DNA of 64,000 nucleotides, taken from Streptomyces spinoverrucosus. GTDB taxonomy: Bacteria > Actinomycetota > Actinomycetes > Streptomycetales > Streptomycetaceae. The position numbers were made by a program, and so were the translations under genes. The DNA lies in NCBI RefSeq assembly GCF_006539505.1, contig NZ_BJND01000051.1, positions 1-64,000 on the forward strand. Reading direction: 5' to 3'. The notes below the pieces were generated by a model. The model saw only the letters and a list, made by a program, of their open reading frames with translations. It had not been told where the DNA came from and searched no databases. Below, one piece after another: positions 42,471-51,294 of this stretch. Position 1 is the first letter of the stretch, and each line of letters starts with the position of its first letter.

Positions 42471-43562
42471 GTGGGCCAGAGCCCGAGTCCCCAGCAGATA
42501 CCGGTCGTCGTGCTCGCCGGGTTCCTGGGCTCCGGCAAGACGACCTTGCTCAACCACCTCCTGCACCGCAGCGCAGGCAGCCGTATCGGCGCCATCGTGA
42601 ACGACTTCGGGGCCATCGAGATCGACGCCATGGCTGTGGCGGGGGCGCTGGGGGACTCCACCGTCTCCCTCGGCAACGGCTGCCTCTGCTGTGCCGTCGA
42701 CGCCAGTGAGCTGGACGGCTACCTCGAACGGCTGGCCCGCCCCGGCACCGGTATCGACGTCATCGTCATCGAGGCCAGCGGACTCGCCGAGCCTCAGGAA
42801 CTGGTGCGGATGGTGCTGGCCAGCGAGCATCCGGGCATCGTGTACGGCGGGCTCGTCGAGGTCGTCGACGCCGCGGAGTTCGACGGCACGCGCGCGAAGC
42901 ATCCCGAGATCGACCGGCACCTCGCCCTCGCCGACCTCGTCGTGGTCAACAAGATCGACCGGGCGGCGGACGCCGAGCGCGTCCTCGCCCTCGTCCGCTC
43001 CCTCACCGACCGCGCCGCCGTCGTCCCGGCGACATACGGCCGTATCGACCCCGAGTTCCTCTTCGACTGCCGGCCCTCCCGGGAGCGCATCGGGCAGTTG
43101 TCCTTCGACGACCTGCACGATGATCACGGTGATCATGAGGGGCACGACCACGGCGGTCATCTGCACACCGCCTACGACAGCCTCTCCTTCGTCTCCGAAG
43201 TGCCGCTCGATCCGCGCCGGTTGATGGCGTTTCTCGATAGTCGGCCCGAGGGGCTGTACCGGATCAAGGGGTACGTCGACTTCGGGCCGCACGATCCGCG
43301 CAACCGGTATGCCGTGCACGCCGTCGGGCGGTTCCTCCGCTTCTACCCGGAGCCCTGGGGCCTGGACGGCGAACGCCTCACCCAGCTCGTCCTCATTGGC
43401 TCCGGCATCGACGCCCCCGCCCTCGACAAGGAACTCGCGGCGTGCAAGAGCGACACCCCACACGCCGATGAGCACGGCATGTGGGGCGTCCTGCGTTACG
43501 TACCGGATGTACCGGACGTACGGGATCCGGACCAGCCGGATCCCGAGGAGCCTCCGGCCTAG
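42471..43562 (+). CDS. CobW/COG0523 metal-chaperone GTPase
   Basis: A 363-residue P-loop GTPase. Walker A is GFLGSGKTTLLNHLL (about 16-30). The metal-binding CXCC motif is GNGCLCCAV (about 69-77). Walker B/switch is DVIVIEASGLAEPQEL, and the G4 motif is VVVNKIDRA (about 159-167). A His/Asp-rich loop (DDHGDHEGHDHGGHLHT, about 221-237) could carry Zn2+. The C-terminal CobW_C domain follows. No zinc (Zur) box was recognised upstream. The start is GTG 42471. Its stop overlaps the convergent parC stop by two bases. Confidence 0.93.
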   Translation: MGQSPSPQQIPVVVLAGFLGSGKTTLLNHLLHRSAGSRIGAIVNDFGAIEIDAMAVAGALGDSTVSLGNGCLCCAVDASELDGYLERLARPGTGIDVIVIEASGLAEPQELVRMVLASEHPGIVYGGLVEVVDAAEFDGTRAKHPEIDRHLALADLVVVNKIDRAADAERVLALVRSLTDRAAVVPATYGRIDPEFLFDCRPSRERIGQLSFDDLHDDHGDHEGHDHGGHLHTAYDSLSFVSEVPLDPRRLMAFLDSRPEGLYRIKGYVDFGPHDPRNRYAVHAVGRFLRFYPEPWGLDGERLTQLVLIGSGIDAPALDKELAACKSDTPHADEHGMWGVLRYVPDVPDVRDPDQPDPEEPPA

Positions 43563-46015
43563 ACCGGGCCCGCCACCGCCGCCACCGGCTTCGCCAGGGA
43601 CACGCCCGAGCCGTCACGGCGCGGGTCCATCTCGGGCAGGGCGGTCGGCGAGCCGTTCTTCTGCGCGGCCCGGGCCGGAGCGGGGCCCGCCCAGGCGAAG
43701 GACAGGCAGTCCTCGCCCTTCAGGAACCGCTGGCAGCGCACCCCGCCGGTCGCGCGGCCCTTGCGCGGGTACTGGTCGAACGGGGTCAGCTTGGCGGTCG
43801 TCTGCACGGAGTCGTCCAGCGTGCCGCGCGAGCCCGCGACCGTGAACACGACCGCGTCCGCCGCCGGGTCCACCGCCGTGAAGGAGATGACCTTGGCGCC
43901 CTCGGTGAGCTTGACGCCCGCCATACCGCCCGCCGGGCGGCCCTGGGGGCGGACCTGCGAGGCCTGGTAGCGCAGCAGCTGCGCGTCGTCCGTGATGAAG
44001 ACCAGGTCCTCCTCACCCGTGCGCAGCTCGACCGCGCCGATGATCCGGTCGCCCTCCTTGAGGGTGATGACCTCCAGCTCGTCCTTGTTGGCCGGGTAGT
44101 CGGGCACCACGCGCTTGACGACGCCCTGCTCAGTGCCCAGCGCGAGTCCCGGGGAGGACTCGTCGAGCGTGGCCAGGCAGACCACCGTCTCGTCGTCCTC
44201 CAGGGAGACGAACTCGGCGAGCGGCGCGCCCCCCGAGAGGTTCGGCGCCGACGTCGTCTCCGGGAGCTGCGGGAGGTCGATGACATTGATCCTCAGCAGT
44301 CGGCCCGCCGAGGTCACCGCTCCGACCTCGCCGCGGGCCGTGGCCGGCACCGCCGAGACGATCACGTCGTGCTTGGTGCGCTTGGCGGCGGCGTCCTCCG
44401 GGAACGGCTCGCCGTTCGCCGTACGGGCCAGCAGTCCCGTCGACGACAGCAGCACCCGGCACGGGTCGTCGGCCACCTGGAGCGGAACGGTGGCCACCGT
44501 AGCGGCTGCCGACTCCAGCAGGACCGTACGCCGCTCGGTGCCGAACTTCTTGGCCACCGCCGCCAGTTCGGAGGAGACCAGCTTGCGCAGCTCGGCGTCC
44601 GACTCCAGGATCCGGGTCAGCTCCGCGATCTCCGAGGTGAGCCGGTCCTTCTCGGCCTCCAGCTCGATGCGGTCGTACTTGGTCAGGCGGCGCAGCGGCG
44701 TGTCCAGGATGTACTGCGTCTGGACCTCGCTCAGCCCGAAGCGCTCCATCAGGCGCTCCTTGGCCTGCGCGGAGTTGTCGCTGGAGCGGATCAGGCGGAT
44801 CACCTCGTCGATGTCCACCAGCGCCGTGAGCAGGCCCTCGACCAGGTGCAGGCGGTCGCGCCTCTTGCCGCGGCGGTATTCCGAGCGGCGGCGCACGACC
44901 TCGAAGCGGTGGTCGAGGTAGACCTCCAGGAGTTCCTTCAGGCCCAGGGTGAGGGGCTGGCCGTCGACCAGGGCGACGTTGTTGATGCCGAAGGACTCCT
45001 CCATCGGCGTCAGCTTGTAGAGCTGCTCCAGGACCGCCTCCGGCACGAAGCCGTTCTTGATCTCGATGACCAGGCGCAGCCCGTGCTCACGGTCCGTGAG
45101 GTCCTTGACGTCGGCGATGCCCTGCAGCTTCTTCGAACCGACCAGGTCCTTGATCTTGGCGATCACCTTCTCCGGGCCGACCGCGAAGGGCAGCTCGGTG
45201 ACGACCAGGCCCTTGCGGCGCGCCGTCACGTCCTCCACGGACACCGTCGCCCGCATCTTGAACGTGCCGCGGCCCGTCTCGTACGCGTCGCGGATCCCGG
45301 AGAGGCCGACGACCCGGCCGCCGGTGGGCAGGTCGGGGCCCGGGACGTGCCGCATCAGGGCGTCGAGATCGGCGTTCGGGTGCTTGATCAGGTGGCGGGC
45401 GGCCGCGATCACCTCGCGCAGGTTGTGCGGCGGCATGTTCGTGGCCATGCCGACCGCGATCCCGGACGAGCCGTTGACCAGCAGGTTCGGGAAGGCGGCG
45501 GGCAGGGCCACCGGCTCCTGCTCCTGGCCGTCGTAGTTGGGCGCGAAATCGACCGTGTCCTCGTCGATCGACTCCGTCATCAGGCTCGTGGCCTCGGCCA
45601 TCCGGCACTCGGTGTACCGCATGGCGGCGGGCGGGTCGTCGTTGCCCAGCGAGCCGAAGTTGCCGTGGCCGTCGACCAGGGGCACGCGCATGGAGAACGG
45701 CTGGGCCATGCGCACCAGGGCGTCGTAGATCGACGCGTCGCCGTGCGGGTGCAACTTACCCATGACCTCGCCGACCACGCGGGCGCACTTCACATAGCCG
45801 CGATCGGGGCGCACGCCCATCTCGTTCATCTGGTAGACGATGCGGCGGTGCACCGGCTTGAGACCGTCACGGGCGTCCGGCAGGGCTCGGGAGTAGATGA
45901 CCGAGTACGCGTACTCGAGGAAGGAGCCCTGCATCTCGTCCACGACGTCGATGTCGAGGATCCGCTCCTCGTACGAGTCGTCGGGCGGCGGGGTCTTCGT
46001 GCTGCGGCGGGCCAT
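43559..46015 (-). CDS. parC: DNA topoisomerase IV subunit A (ParC/ParX type)
   Basis: The DNA-cleaving subunit, 818 residues. The catalytic Tyr is 134 in AMRYTECRMAE. The quinolone region HPHGDASIYDALVRMAQ has Ala94 where E. coli GyrA has Ser83, and Asp98 where it has Asp87. A helical core and coiled coil (LTKYDRIELEAEKDRL) follow. The C-terminal beta-pinwheel has only a degenerate GyrA box (YPRKGRATGGV), supporting topoisomerase IV rather than gyrase. AGGAGG precedes ATG 46015. It lies 9.5 kb from parE on the opposite strand. Confidence 0.94.
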   Translation of the reverse strand: MARRSTKTPPPDDSYEERILDIDVVDEMQGSFLEYAYSVIYSRALPDARDGLKPVHRRIVYQMNEMGVRPDRGYVKCARVVGEVMGKLHPHGDASIYDALVRMAQPFSMRVPLVDGHGNFGSLGNDDPPAAMRYTECRMAEATSLMTESIDEDTVDFAPNYDGQEQEPVALPAAFPNLLVNGSSGIAVGMATNMPPHNLREVIAAARHLIKHPNADLDALMRHVPGPDLPTGGRVVGLSGIRDAYETGRGTFKMRATVSVEDVTARRKGLVVTELPFAVGPEKVIAKIKDLVGSKKLQGIADVKDLTDREHGLRLVIEIKNGFVPEAVLEQLYKLTPMEESFGINNVALVDGQPLTLGLKELLEVYLDHRFEVVRRRSEYRRGKRRDRLHLVEGLLTALVDIDEVIRLIRSSDNSAQAKERLMERFGLSEVQTQYILDTPLRRLTKYDRIELEAEKDRLTSEIAELTRILESDAELRKLVSSELAAVAKKFGTERRTVLLESAAATVATVPLQVADDPCRVLLSSTGLLARTANGEPFPEDAAAKRTKHDVIVSAVPATARGEVGAVTSAGRLLRINVIDLPQLPETTSAPNLSGGAPLAEFVSLEDDETVVCLATLDESSPGLALGTEQGVVKRVVPDYPANKDELEVITLKEGDRIIGAVELRTGEEDLVFITDDAQLLRYQASQVRPQGRPAGGMAGVKLTEGAKVISFTAVDPAADAVVFTVAGSRGTLDDSVQTTAKLTPFDQYPRKGRATGGVRCQRFLKGEDCLSFAWAGPAPARAAQKNGSPTALPEMDPRRDGSGVSLAKPVAAVAGPV

Positions 46016-46333
46016 CGCTGCCGGCTCCTCCTGTTTTCTGATCGTTCGCCCACGGGGCGCTCAGGTCCTGCGGCTCACTCTCGCTGAAGCGTGAACCACA
46101 TCTGACGCGCACCATTGTGGACCGAGCCACTGACAACGCGGACCCTGGACCCGACGTCGGCCGCCCGGCCCCGCGCTGCCCCGCAGGCTACGCCCTCACG
46201 GCGGGCCGCCCGGATCTCGCTCTGGGCGGACGCGGTCCGGGAACTTCACACCAGGTCCGCACGCTTGCATACAGTGGCAGGACTGGCAGGAAATCCGCGG
46301 TTTGACGACCGCACCGCGATCGAAGGGACGTAC
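46016..46333. other. parC-M16 divergent region
   Basis: A 318-bp stretch with no gene. TACAGT (46270-46275) is a possible -10 for the peptidase gene, with a leader of about 50 nt. GAAGGG at 46322-46327 is its ribosome site. Open frames here are antisense or run-in extensions. Confidence 0.45.
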
Positions 46334-47707
46334 ATGCCCATGGGTCACACGGCCACAGCCGAGGCAGGCTCCGGCGGCCTGACAGCGACCGAGCACCGCC
46401 TGGAAAACGGCCTGCGCGTGGTGCTCTCCGAGGACCACCTGACCCCGGTCGCGGCGGTGTGCCTCTGGTACGACGTCGGCTCGCGGCACGAGGTCAAGGG
46501 ACGTACCGGCCTGGCTCACCTTTTCGAGCACTTGATGTTCCAGGGCTCCGCCCAGGTCAAGGGCAACGGTCACTTCGAGCTGGTGCAGGGCGCGGGCGGC
46601 TCCCTCAACGGCACCACCAGCTTCGAGCGCACCAACTACTTCGAGACCATGCCCACCCACCAGCTGGAGCTCGCCCTCTGGCTGGAGGCCGACCGCATGG
46701 GCTCTCTCCTCGCGGCCCTGGACGACGAGTCCATGGAGAACCAGCGGGACGTCGTCAAGAACGAGCGCCGGCAGCGCTACGACAACGTCCCCTACGGGAC
46801 CGCTTTCGAAAAGCTCACCGCCCTCGTCTACCCCGAGGGCCATCCCTACCACCACACGCCGATCGGCTCGATGGCCGACCTGGACGCGGCGACCCTGGAG
46901 GACGCGCGCGCGTTCTTCCGGACCTACTACGCGCCCAACAACGCCGTGCTGTCGGTCGTCGGCGACATCGACCCGGAGCAGACGCTCGCCTGGATCGAGA
47001 AGTACTTCGGCTCCATCGCCTCGCACGACGGCAAGCCCGCCCCGCGCGACGGCTCGCTGCCCGAGGTCATCGGCGGGCAGGTGCGCGAGATCGTCGAGGA
47101 GGAGGTCCCGGCGCGCGCCCTGATGGCCGCCTACCGGCTCCCGCACGACGGCACGCGCGCGTGCGACGCGGCCGACCTCGCGCTGACCATCCTCGGCGGC
47201 GGCGAGTCGTCCCGCCTGTACAACCGGCTCGTACGACGGGACCGTACGGCGGTCGCGGCCGGGTTCGGCCTGCTGCGGCTGGCCGGAGCGCCCTCCCTGG
47301 GGTGGCTGGACGTGAAGACGTCCGGGGACGTCGAGGTGCCGGTCATCGAGACCGCCATCGACGAGGAACTCGCCCGGTTCGCCGAGGAGGGCCCGACGGC
47401 CGAGGAAATGGAGCGCGCCCAGGCCCAGTTGGAGCGTGAGTGGCTGGACCGGCTCGGCACGGTCGCCGGCCGCGCCGACGAACTGTGCCGGTACGCTGTG
47501 CTGTTCGGCGACCCGAAGCTCGCCCTCAGCGCCGTCCAGCGCGTCCTCGAAGTGACGGCCGAGGAGGTCCAGGAGGTCGCCAAGGCCCGCCTGCGACCCG
47601 ACAACCGCGCGGTGCTGGTCTACGAGCCGACCGCCCCCCAAGCCACCGACGACACCGACGGCGCGGAAGCCGCCGCCGCCGACGACACCGAGGAGGCGGC
47701 CCAGTGA
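46334..47707 (+). CDS. M16 family zinc peptidase (catalytic subunit)
   Basis: A 457-residue pitrilysin/MPP-like metallopeptidase. The inverted zinc motif HLFEH is at about residues 60-64 in LAHLFEHLMFQGSAQVKGNG, with the distal Glu in the ENQRDVVKNERRQRYDN helix (about 136-152). An N-terminal half (ENGLRVVLSEDHLTPVAAV) and a C-terminal half form the clam-shell. No signal peptide is seen, so it is probably cytoplasmic. The start is ATG 46334; ATG 46340 is possible. It overlaps the partner gene by 4 bp (GTGA), a typical heterodimer arrangement. Confidence 0.93.
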   Translation: MPMGHTATAEAGSGGLTATEHRLENGLRVVLSEDHLTPVAAVCLWYDVGSRHEVKGRTGLAHLFEHLMFQGSAQVKGNGHFELVQGAGGSLNGTTSFERTNYFETMPTHQLELALWLEADRMGSLLAALDDESMENQRDVVKNERRQRYDNVPYGTAFEKLTALVYPEGHPYHHTPIGSMADLDAATLEDARAFFRTYYAPNNAVLSVVGDIDPEQTLAWIEKYFGSIASHDGKPAPRDGSLPEVIGGQVREIVEEEVPARALMAAYRLPHDGTRACDAADLALTILGGGESSRLYNRLVRRDRTAVAAGFGLLRLAGAPSLGWLDVKTSGDVEVPVIETAIDEELARFAEEGPTAEEMERAQAQLEREWLDRLGTVAGRADELCRYAVLFGDPKLALSAVQRVLEVTAEEVQEVAKARLRPDNRAVLVYEPTAPQATDDTDGAEAAAADDTEEAAQ

Positions 47708-49092
47708 CCGAGCTCGCCACGATGAACTTCCACCCCCAGCCGCAGGCCGGCGAGGCCCGCCCCTGGGCGTTCCCGGCCCCCACGCGCGGGACGCTGGACA
47801 ACGGCCTGACGGTGCTGCGCTGCCACCGCCCCGGCCAGCAGGTCGTCGCCGTCGAGGTGCTCCTGGGCGCGCCGCTGGACGCCGAGCCGGCCGGCCTCGA
47901 CGGCGTCGCCACGATCATGGCGCGGGCCTTCTCCGAGGGCACCGACAAGCACTCCGCCGAGGAGTTCGCCGCCGAGCTGGAGCGCTGCGGCGCCACCCTC
48001 GACTCGCACGCCGACCACCCCGGCGTCCGGCTGAGCCTGGAGGTCCCGGTCTCCCGGCTGCCCAAGGCCCTCGGTCTGCTCGCCGACGCCCTCAGGGCGC
48101 CCGCGTTCGCCGACAGCGAGGTCGAGCGGCTGGTCCGCAACCGCCTCGACGAGATCCCGCACGAGCTGGCCAACCCCGCACGGCGGGCCGCCAAGGAGCT
48201 CTCCAAGGAGCTGTTCCCGGCGTCCTCGCGCATGTCGCGCCCGCGCCAGGGCACCGAGGACACGGTCGCGAAGATCGACTCCGCTGCCGTACGCGCCTTC
48301 TACGACCGGCACGTCCGCCCCGCCACGGCCACCGCCGTGGTCGTCGGCGACCTCACCGGCGTCGACCTCGACGCGCTGCTCGGCGACACCCTGGGCGGCT
48401 GGACCGGCTCCCCGGCGCAGCCGCGGCCCGTGCCGCCGGTGACCGGCGACGACACCGGCCGCGTGGTCATCGTGGACCGCCCCGGCGCCGTTCAGACCCA
48501 GCTGCTGATCGGCCGGGTCGGCCCCGACCGGCACGACCGCGTGTGGCCCGCCCAGGTGCTCGGTACGTACTGCCTGGGCGGCACCCTCACCTCCCGCCTG
48601 GACCGCGTGCTGCGCGAGGAGAAGGGCTACACCTACGGGGTGCGCGCGTTCGGCCAGGTGCTGCGCTCCGCTCCCGACGGCAGCGGCGCCTCGCTGCTCG
48701 CCATCAGCGGTTCCGTCGACACGCCGAACACCGGCCCCGCGCTTCAGGACCTCTGGACGGTGCTGCGCACGCTCGCCGGGGAGGGCCTCACGGACGCCGA
48801 GCGGGACGTCGCCGTGCAGAACCTCGTCGGTGTGGCGCCGCTGAAGTACGAGACCGCGGCGGCCGTGGCGGGCACCCTGGCCGACCAGGTCGAGCAGCAC
48901 CTGCCCGACGACTACCAGGCGACGCTGTATCAGCAGCTCGCCGCGACCGGGACGGTGGAGGCCACCGCGGCGGCCGTGAGCGCCTTCCCGGTGGACCGTC
49001 TGGTGACGGTGCTCGTCGGTGACGCGGCGCAGATCAAGGCACCCGTGGAGGCCCTCGGCATCGGCGAAGTCACCGTCGTGGCGGCCGAGTAG
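47704..49092 (+). CDS. M16 family protein (non-catalytic partner)
   Basis: A 462-residue M16 fold without the HxxEH zinc motif: at the matching place it reads MARAFSEGTDKHSAEEF. It has the substrate-binding Arg/Tyr segment SRLDRVLREEKGYTYGVRAF (about 298-317) that the catalytic subunit uses in trans. This is the usual active/inactive pairing of bacterial M16B heterodimers. The start is GTG 47704 overlapping the upstream stop. A terminator follows at 49118. Confidence 0.93.
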   Translation: MTELATMNFHPQPQAGEARPWAFPAPTRGTLDNGLTVLRCHRPGQQVVAVEVLLGAPLDAEPAGLDGVATIMARAFSEGTDKHSAEEFAAELERCGATLDSHADHPGVRLSLEVPVSRLPKALGLLADALRAPAFADSEVERLVRNRLDEIPHELANPARRAAKELSKELFPASSRMSRPRQGTEDTVAKIDSAAVRAFYDRHVRPATATAVVVGDLTGVDLDALLGDTLGGWTGSPAQPRPVPPVTGDDTGRVVIVDRPGAVQTQLLIGRVGPDRHDRVWPAQVLGTYCLGGTLTSRLDRVLREEKGYTYGVRAFGQVLRSAPDGSGASLLAISGSVDTPNTGPALQDLWTVLRTLAGEGLTDAERDVAVQNLVGVAPLKYETAAAVAGTLADQVEQHLPDDYQATLYQQLAATGTVEATAAAVSAFPVDRLVTVLVGDAAQIKAPVEALGIGEVTVVAAE

Positions 49093-49117
49093 AGGCCGCC
49101 GGACGGCACGCGCGCGT

Positions 49118-49153
49118 AGGGGCCCTGGTGACGGATCCGTCACCAGGGCCCCT
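49118..49153 (+). terminator. Terminator after the M16 operon
   Basis: Perfect 17-bp arms 49118-49134 and 49137-49153 around an AT centre, followed by TTTAT; the strongest classical terminator in the window. Confidence 0.95.
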
Positions 49154-49299
49154 TTATGTCCCAATTGGGGGAGAGGTTGCCTGTCTGCCCTGTGGGATGC
49201 GCTACAAACGCCCAGTTGCGTTTGGGGATTGAAAGATGTCCCGCTTAGCGTCATCCGGGCTGTCCGTCAGGCAGTGCGCCGCATCCGCGGCACCGGACA
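49154..49299 (+). other. Upstream promoter zone of the riboswitch
   Basis: Contains a 7-bp stem CAAACGC/GCGTTTG (49205-49224) and a relatively A+T-rich stretch. A promoter for the riboswitch transcript must lie here, but no clear -35/-10 pair was found. Confidence 0.4.
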
Positions 49300-49460
49300 G
49301 TCATCGCCGAGTCCCCGTACGGCGCGAGCCAGGGGAGCCGGGGACCCAACCATGCAGTCCCTGGGGTGAATCGGACGCCCGCGCCCAGCGAGGGAGTCCG
49401 TAGGAGACCTTCCTGCTCCGAACCCGTCAGCTAACCCGGTAGGCGAGAGGGAAGGAAAGG
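49300..49460 (+). ncRNA. c-di-AMP riboswitch (ydaO/yuaA class)
   Basis: Shows conserved ydaO features by eye: CGCCG...CGGCG outer stem (49305-49324), the AGCCAGGGGAGCCGGGGACC segment (49328-49347), CTGGGGTGAATC (49361-49372), the CGTAGGAGACCTTCCTGCTC block, and CCGAACCCGTCAGCTAACCC with GGTAGGCGAGAGG at the 3' end. It lies directly before an M23 cell-wall hydrolase, the usual actinobacterial target. High c-di-AMP is expected to switch expression off. Confidence 0.93.
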
Positions 49461-49472
49461 ACCAGCCACCAC

Positions 49473-50237
49473 ATGGCGTTCACGCGCGCCACCGGGAAGC
49501 ATCGTCGTCCCAGCCGGATGAAGCGCACCGCCGCCCACGCGACGGGCGTCGCGGCGCTCACCACCACCGGAGTCATCGGCACCCTGGCCGCTCCCGCGCT
49601 CGCCGCCGAGCCCGCGGCCGAGCAGACCGGCCTGCTCCCGGTCATCACCATCGGCGACTCGGTCGCCGAGCAGATAGACGCCCAGGCCGCCGCCCAGGAG
49701 CAGGCCGCCGCGGAGGCCGCCGCCGAGAAGAAGGCCGAGGCCGCCGCCAAGAAGCGCGCGGAGGAACGGGCCAAGGAGGCACGGGAGGCCAAGGAGCGCG
49801 CCGCCCGCGAGGCCGAGCGCAAGCGCCTCAACACCTACGTGCCGCCGATCAGCGGCTCCTACGTCTCCACCGGCTACCAGGCCGGCGGCTCCCTGTGGTC
49901 CTCCGGCAGCCACACCGGTGTCGACTTCCACGCCGCGAGCGGCACGCCCGTGCACGCGGTCGGCTCCGGCACCGTGGTCGAGGCCGGCTGGGGTGGGGCG
50001 TACGGCAATCAAGTCGTGATCAGGATGAACGATGGTACGTACACCCAGTACGGTCACCTGTCGTCCATCGGGGTCTCGGTGGGCCAGACGGTCGCCCCGG
50101 GGCAGCAGATCGCCCTGTCCGGCGCCACCGGCAACGTCACCGGAGCGCATCTGCACTTCGAGGCCCGGACGACCGCCGAGTACGGTTCGGACATCGACCC
50201 GGTCGCCTACCTCCGCTCGCACGGCGTCACCATCTGA
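49473..50237 (+). CDS. Secreted M23 (LytM-type) peptidase
   Basis: A 254-residue exported peptidoglycan endopeptidase. The signal peptide is about residues 1-44 (basic RRPSRMKR, hydrophobic core, AALAAEP cleavage region). A long Ala/Glu/Lys coiled coil spans about 68-118. The LytM domain has zinc ligands in GSHTGVDFHAASGTPVHAV (about 147-165, HxxxD) and GAHLHFEAR (about 223-231, HxH). GGAAGGAAAGG precedes the ATG at 49473. It is controlled by the c-di-AMP riboswitch upstream, linking cell-wall hydrolysis to osmotic/dormancy signalling. Confidence 0.95.
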   Translation: MAFTRATGKHRRPSRMKRTAAHATGVAALTTTGVIGTLAAPALAAEPAAEQTGLLPVITIGDSVAEQIDAQAAAQEQAAAEAAAEKKAEAAAKKRAEERAKEAREAKERAAREAERKRLNTYVPPISGSYVSTGYQAGGSLWSSGSHTGVDFHAASGTPVHAVGSGTVVEAGWGGAYGNQVVIRMNDGTYTQYGHLSSIGVSVGQTVAPGQQIALSGATGNVTGAHLHFEARTTAEYGSDIDPVAYLRSHGVTI

Positions 50238-50254
50238 CAGCGCACACCCCCGCG

Positions 50255-50277
50255 GCCCCGGCTTCCCGAGCCGGGGC
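50255..50277 (+). terminator. Terminator after the M23 gene
   Basis: A 9-bp stem (50255-50263 with 50269-50277) with a TCCCG loop followed by TTT, 18 bp past the stop. Confidence 0.88.
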
Positions 50278-50418
50278 TTTCGGCGTGTCGTACGCCTGCT
50301 TGTCCAAAAAATATCCATGGATTCCGACCCGCCATCGGAAATTCCGGCTCATTGCAATAGAGTCACGGAACACACGTCAATCGTCGACGTTTCACGGGGA
50401 TTAAGGCGGAGGTCGGTC

Positions 50419-51114
50419 ATGCGTATTCCGGCACATTCGGTGTGCACGGCGATCCGGGACGACATCGTCGCGGGTGTCTACGAGCGTGGCGGCCGGCTCA
50501 CCGAGGAACTCCTCGCGCGCCGCTACGGCGTCTCGCGCGTCCCCGTCCGGGAGGCCCTGCGCACGCTGGAGGCGGAGGGCTTCGTGGTGACCCGGCGGCA
50601 CGCGGGCGCGTGCGTGGCGGAACCGACCGAGCAGGAGGCCGCCGACCTGCTGGAGATGCGCATGCTGCTGGAGCCGCTCGGCGCCTCCCGGGCCGCCCAG
50701 CGGCGCACCGAGGCCCATCTGAAGGTGCTGCGCGGCCTGGTCCGGCTGGGCCAGGAGCGGGCCAGGCGGGGCAACAGCGAGGACCTGCGCTCCCTGGGCG
50801 GCTGGTTCCACGAGACGCTCGCCCAGGCCTCCGGCAGTCCCGCCCTGATCGCGATGCTGACCCAGTTGCGGCACAAGATCGCCTGGATGTACGCCGTGGA
50901 GGCGCCCGTCAGCCCCGTGGAGTCCTGGACGGAGCACGGCGCGATCGTGGACGCGGTGGCGCGCGGCGACAGCGAGCGCGCGCGGGCCATCACGGCGCTG
51001 CACACCGAGCGCGCGACCGGCGCGCACCGGCTCCGTTTTTCCGGCAATGGCGACCGCGCGGACCGTGTGAGGACTTCGCAACAAGCCGTAAACATGTCGG
51101 GCCTGCGGCATTAA
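50419..51114 (+). CDS. GntR-family (FadR-type) transcriptional regulator
   Basis: A 231-residue regulator. The N-terminal winged helix is at about 5-68 (AIRDDIVAGVYERGGRLTEE; YGVSRVPVREALRTLEAEGF). The C-terminal FCD domain is at about 75-205 (LLEMRMLLEPLGASRAAQRR; WFHETLAQASGSPALIAML; EHGAIVDAVARGDSERA). CGGAGG sits 7 nt before ATG 50419. The upstream 180 bp is unusually A+T-rich (about 50305-50360). It is convergent with ptsH; a link to sugar uptake is suggested only by neighbourhood. Confidence 0.92.
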   Translation: MRIPAHSVCTAIRDDIVAGVYERGGRLTEELLARRYGVSRVPVREALRTLEAEGFVVTRRHAGACVAEPTEQEAADLLEMRMLLEPLGASRAAQRRTEAHLKVLRGLVRLGQERARRGNSEDLRSLGGWFHETLAQASGSPALIAMLTQLRHKIAWMYAVEAPVSPVESWTEHGAIVDAVARGDSERARAITALHTERATGAHRLRFSGNGDRADRVRTSQQAVNMSGLRH

Positions 51115-51243
51115 CACGAGCACCGTATACAAAGAAGAGATATTCGGCGGCGGTGTATTTCCGCTGCCCTTTTTCGGTGTGTCCCGAATTCCCGCGACCC
51201 CGGCCGTGAAAAAGCGGCCGAGGGCTCCGGAAAAAACGGCTAA

Positions 51244-51272
51244 GCCGCGCCGCCCGGAAAGGGCGACGCGGC
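51244..51272. terminator. Bidirectional terminator between gntR and ptsH
   Basis: GCCGCG-C-CGCCC (51244-51255) pairs with GGGCG-A-CGCGGC (51261-51272) around a GGAAA loop with one C-A mismatch, 22 bp before the ptsH stop. Confidence 0.8.
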
Positions 51273-51294
51273 CTCAGATGTGCCTGGCGCGCGC

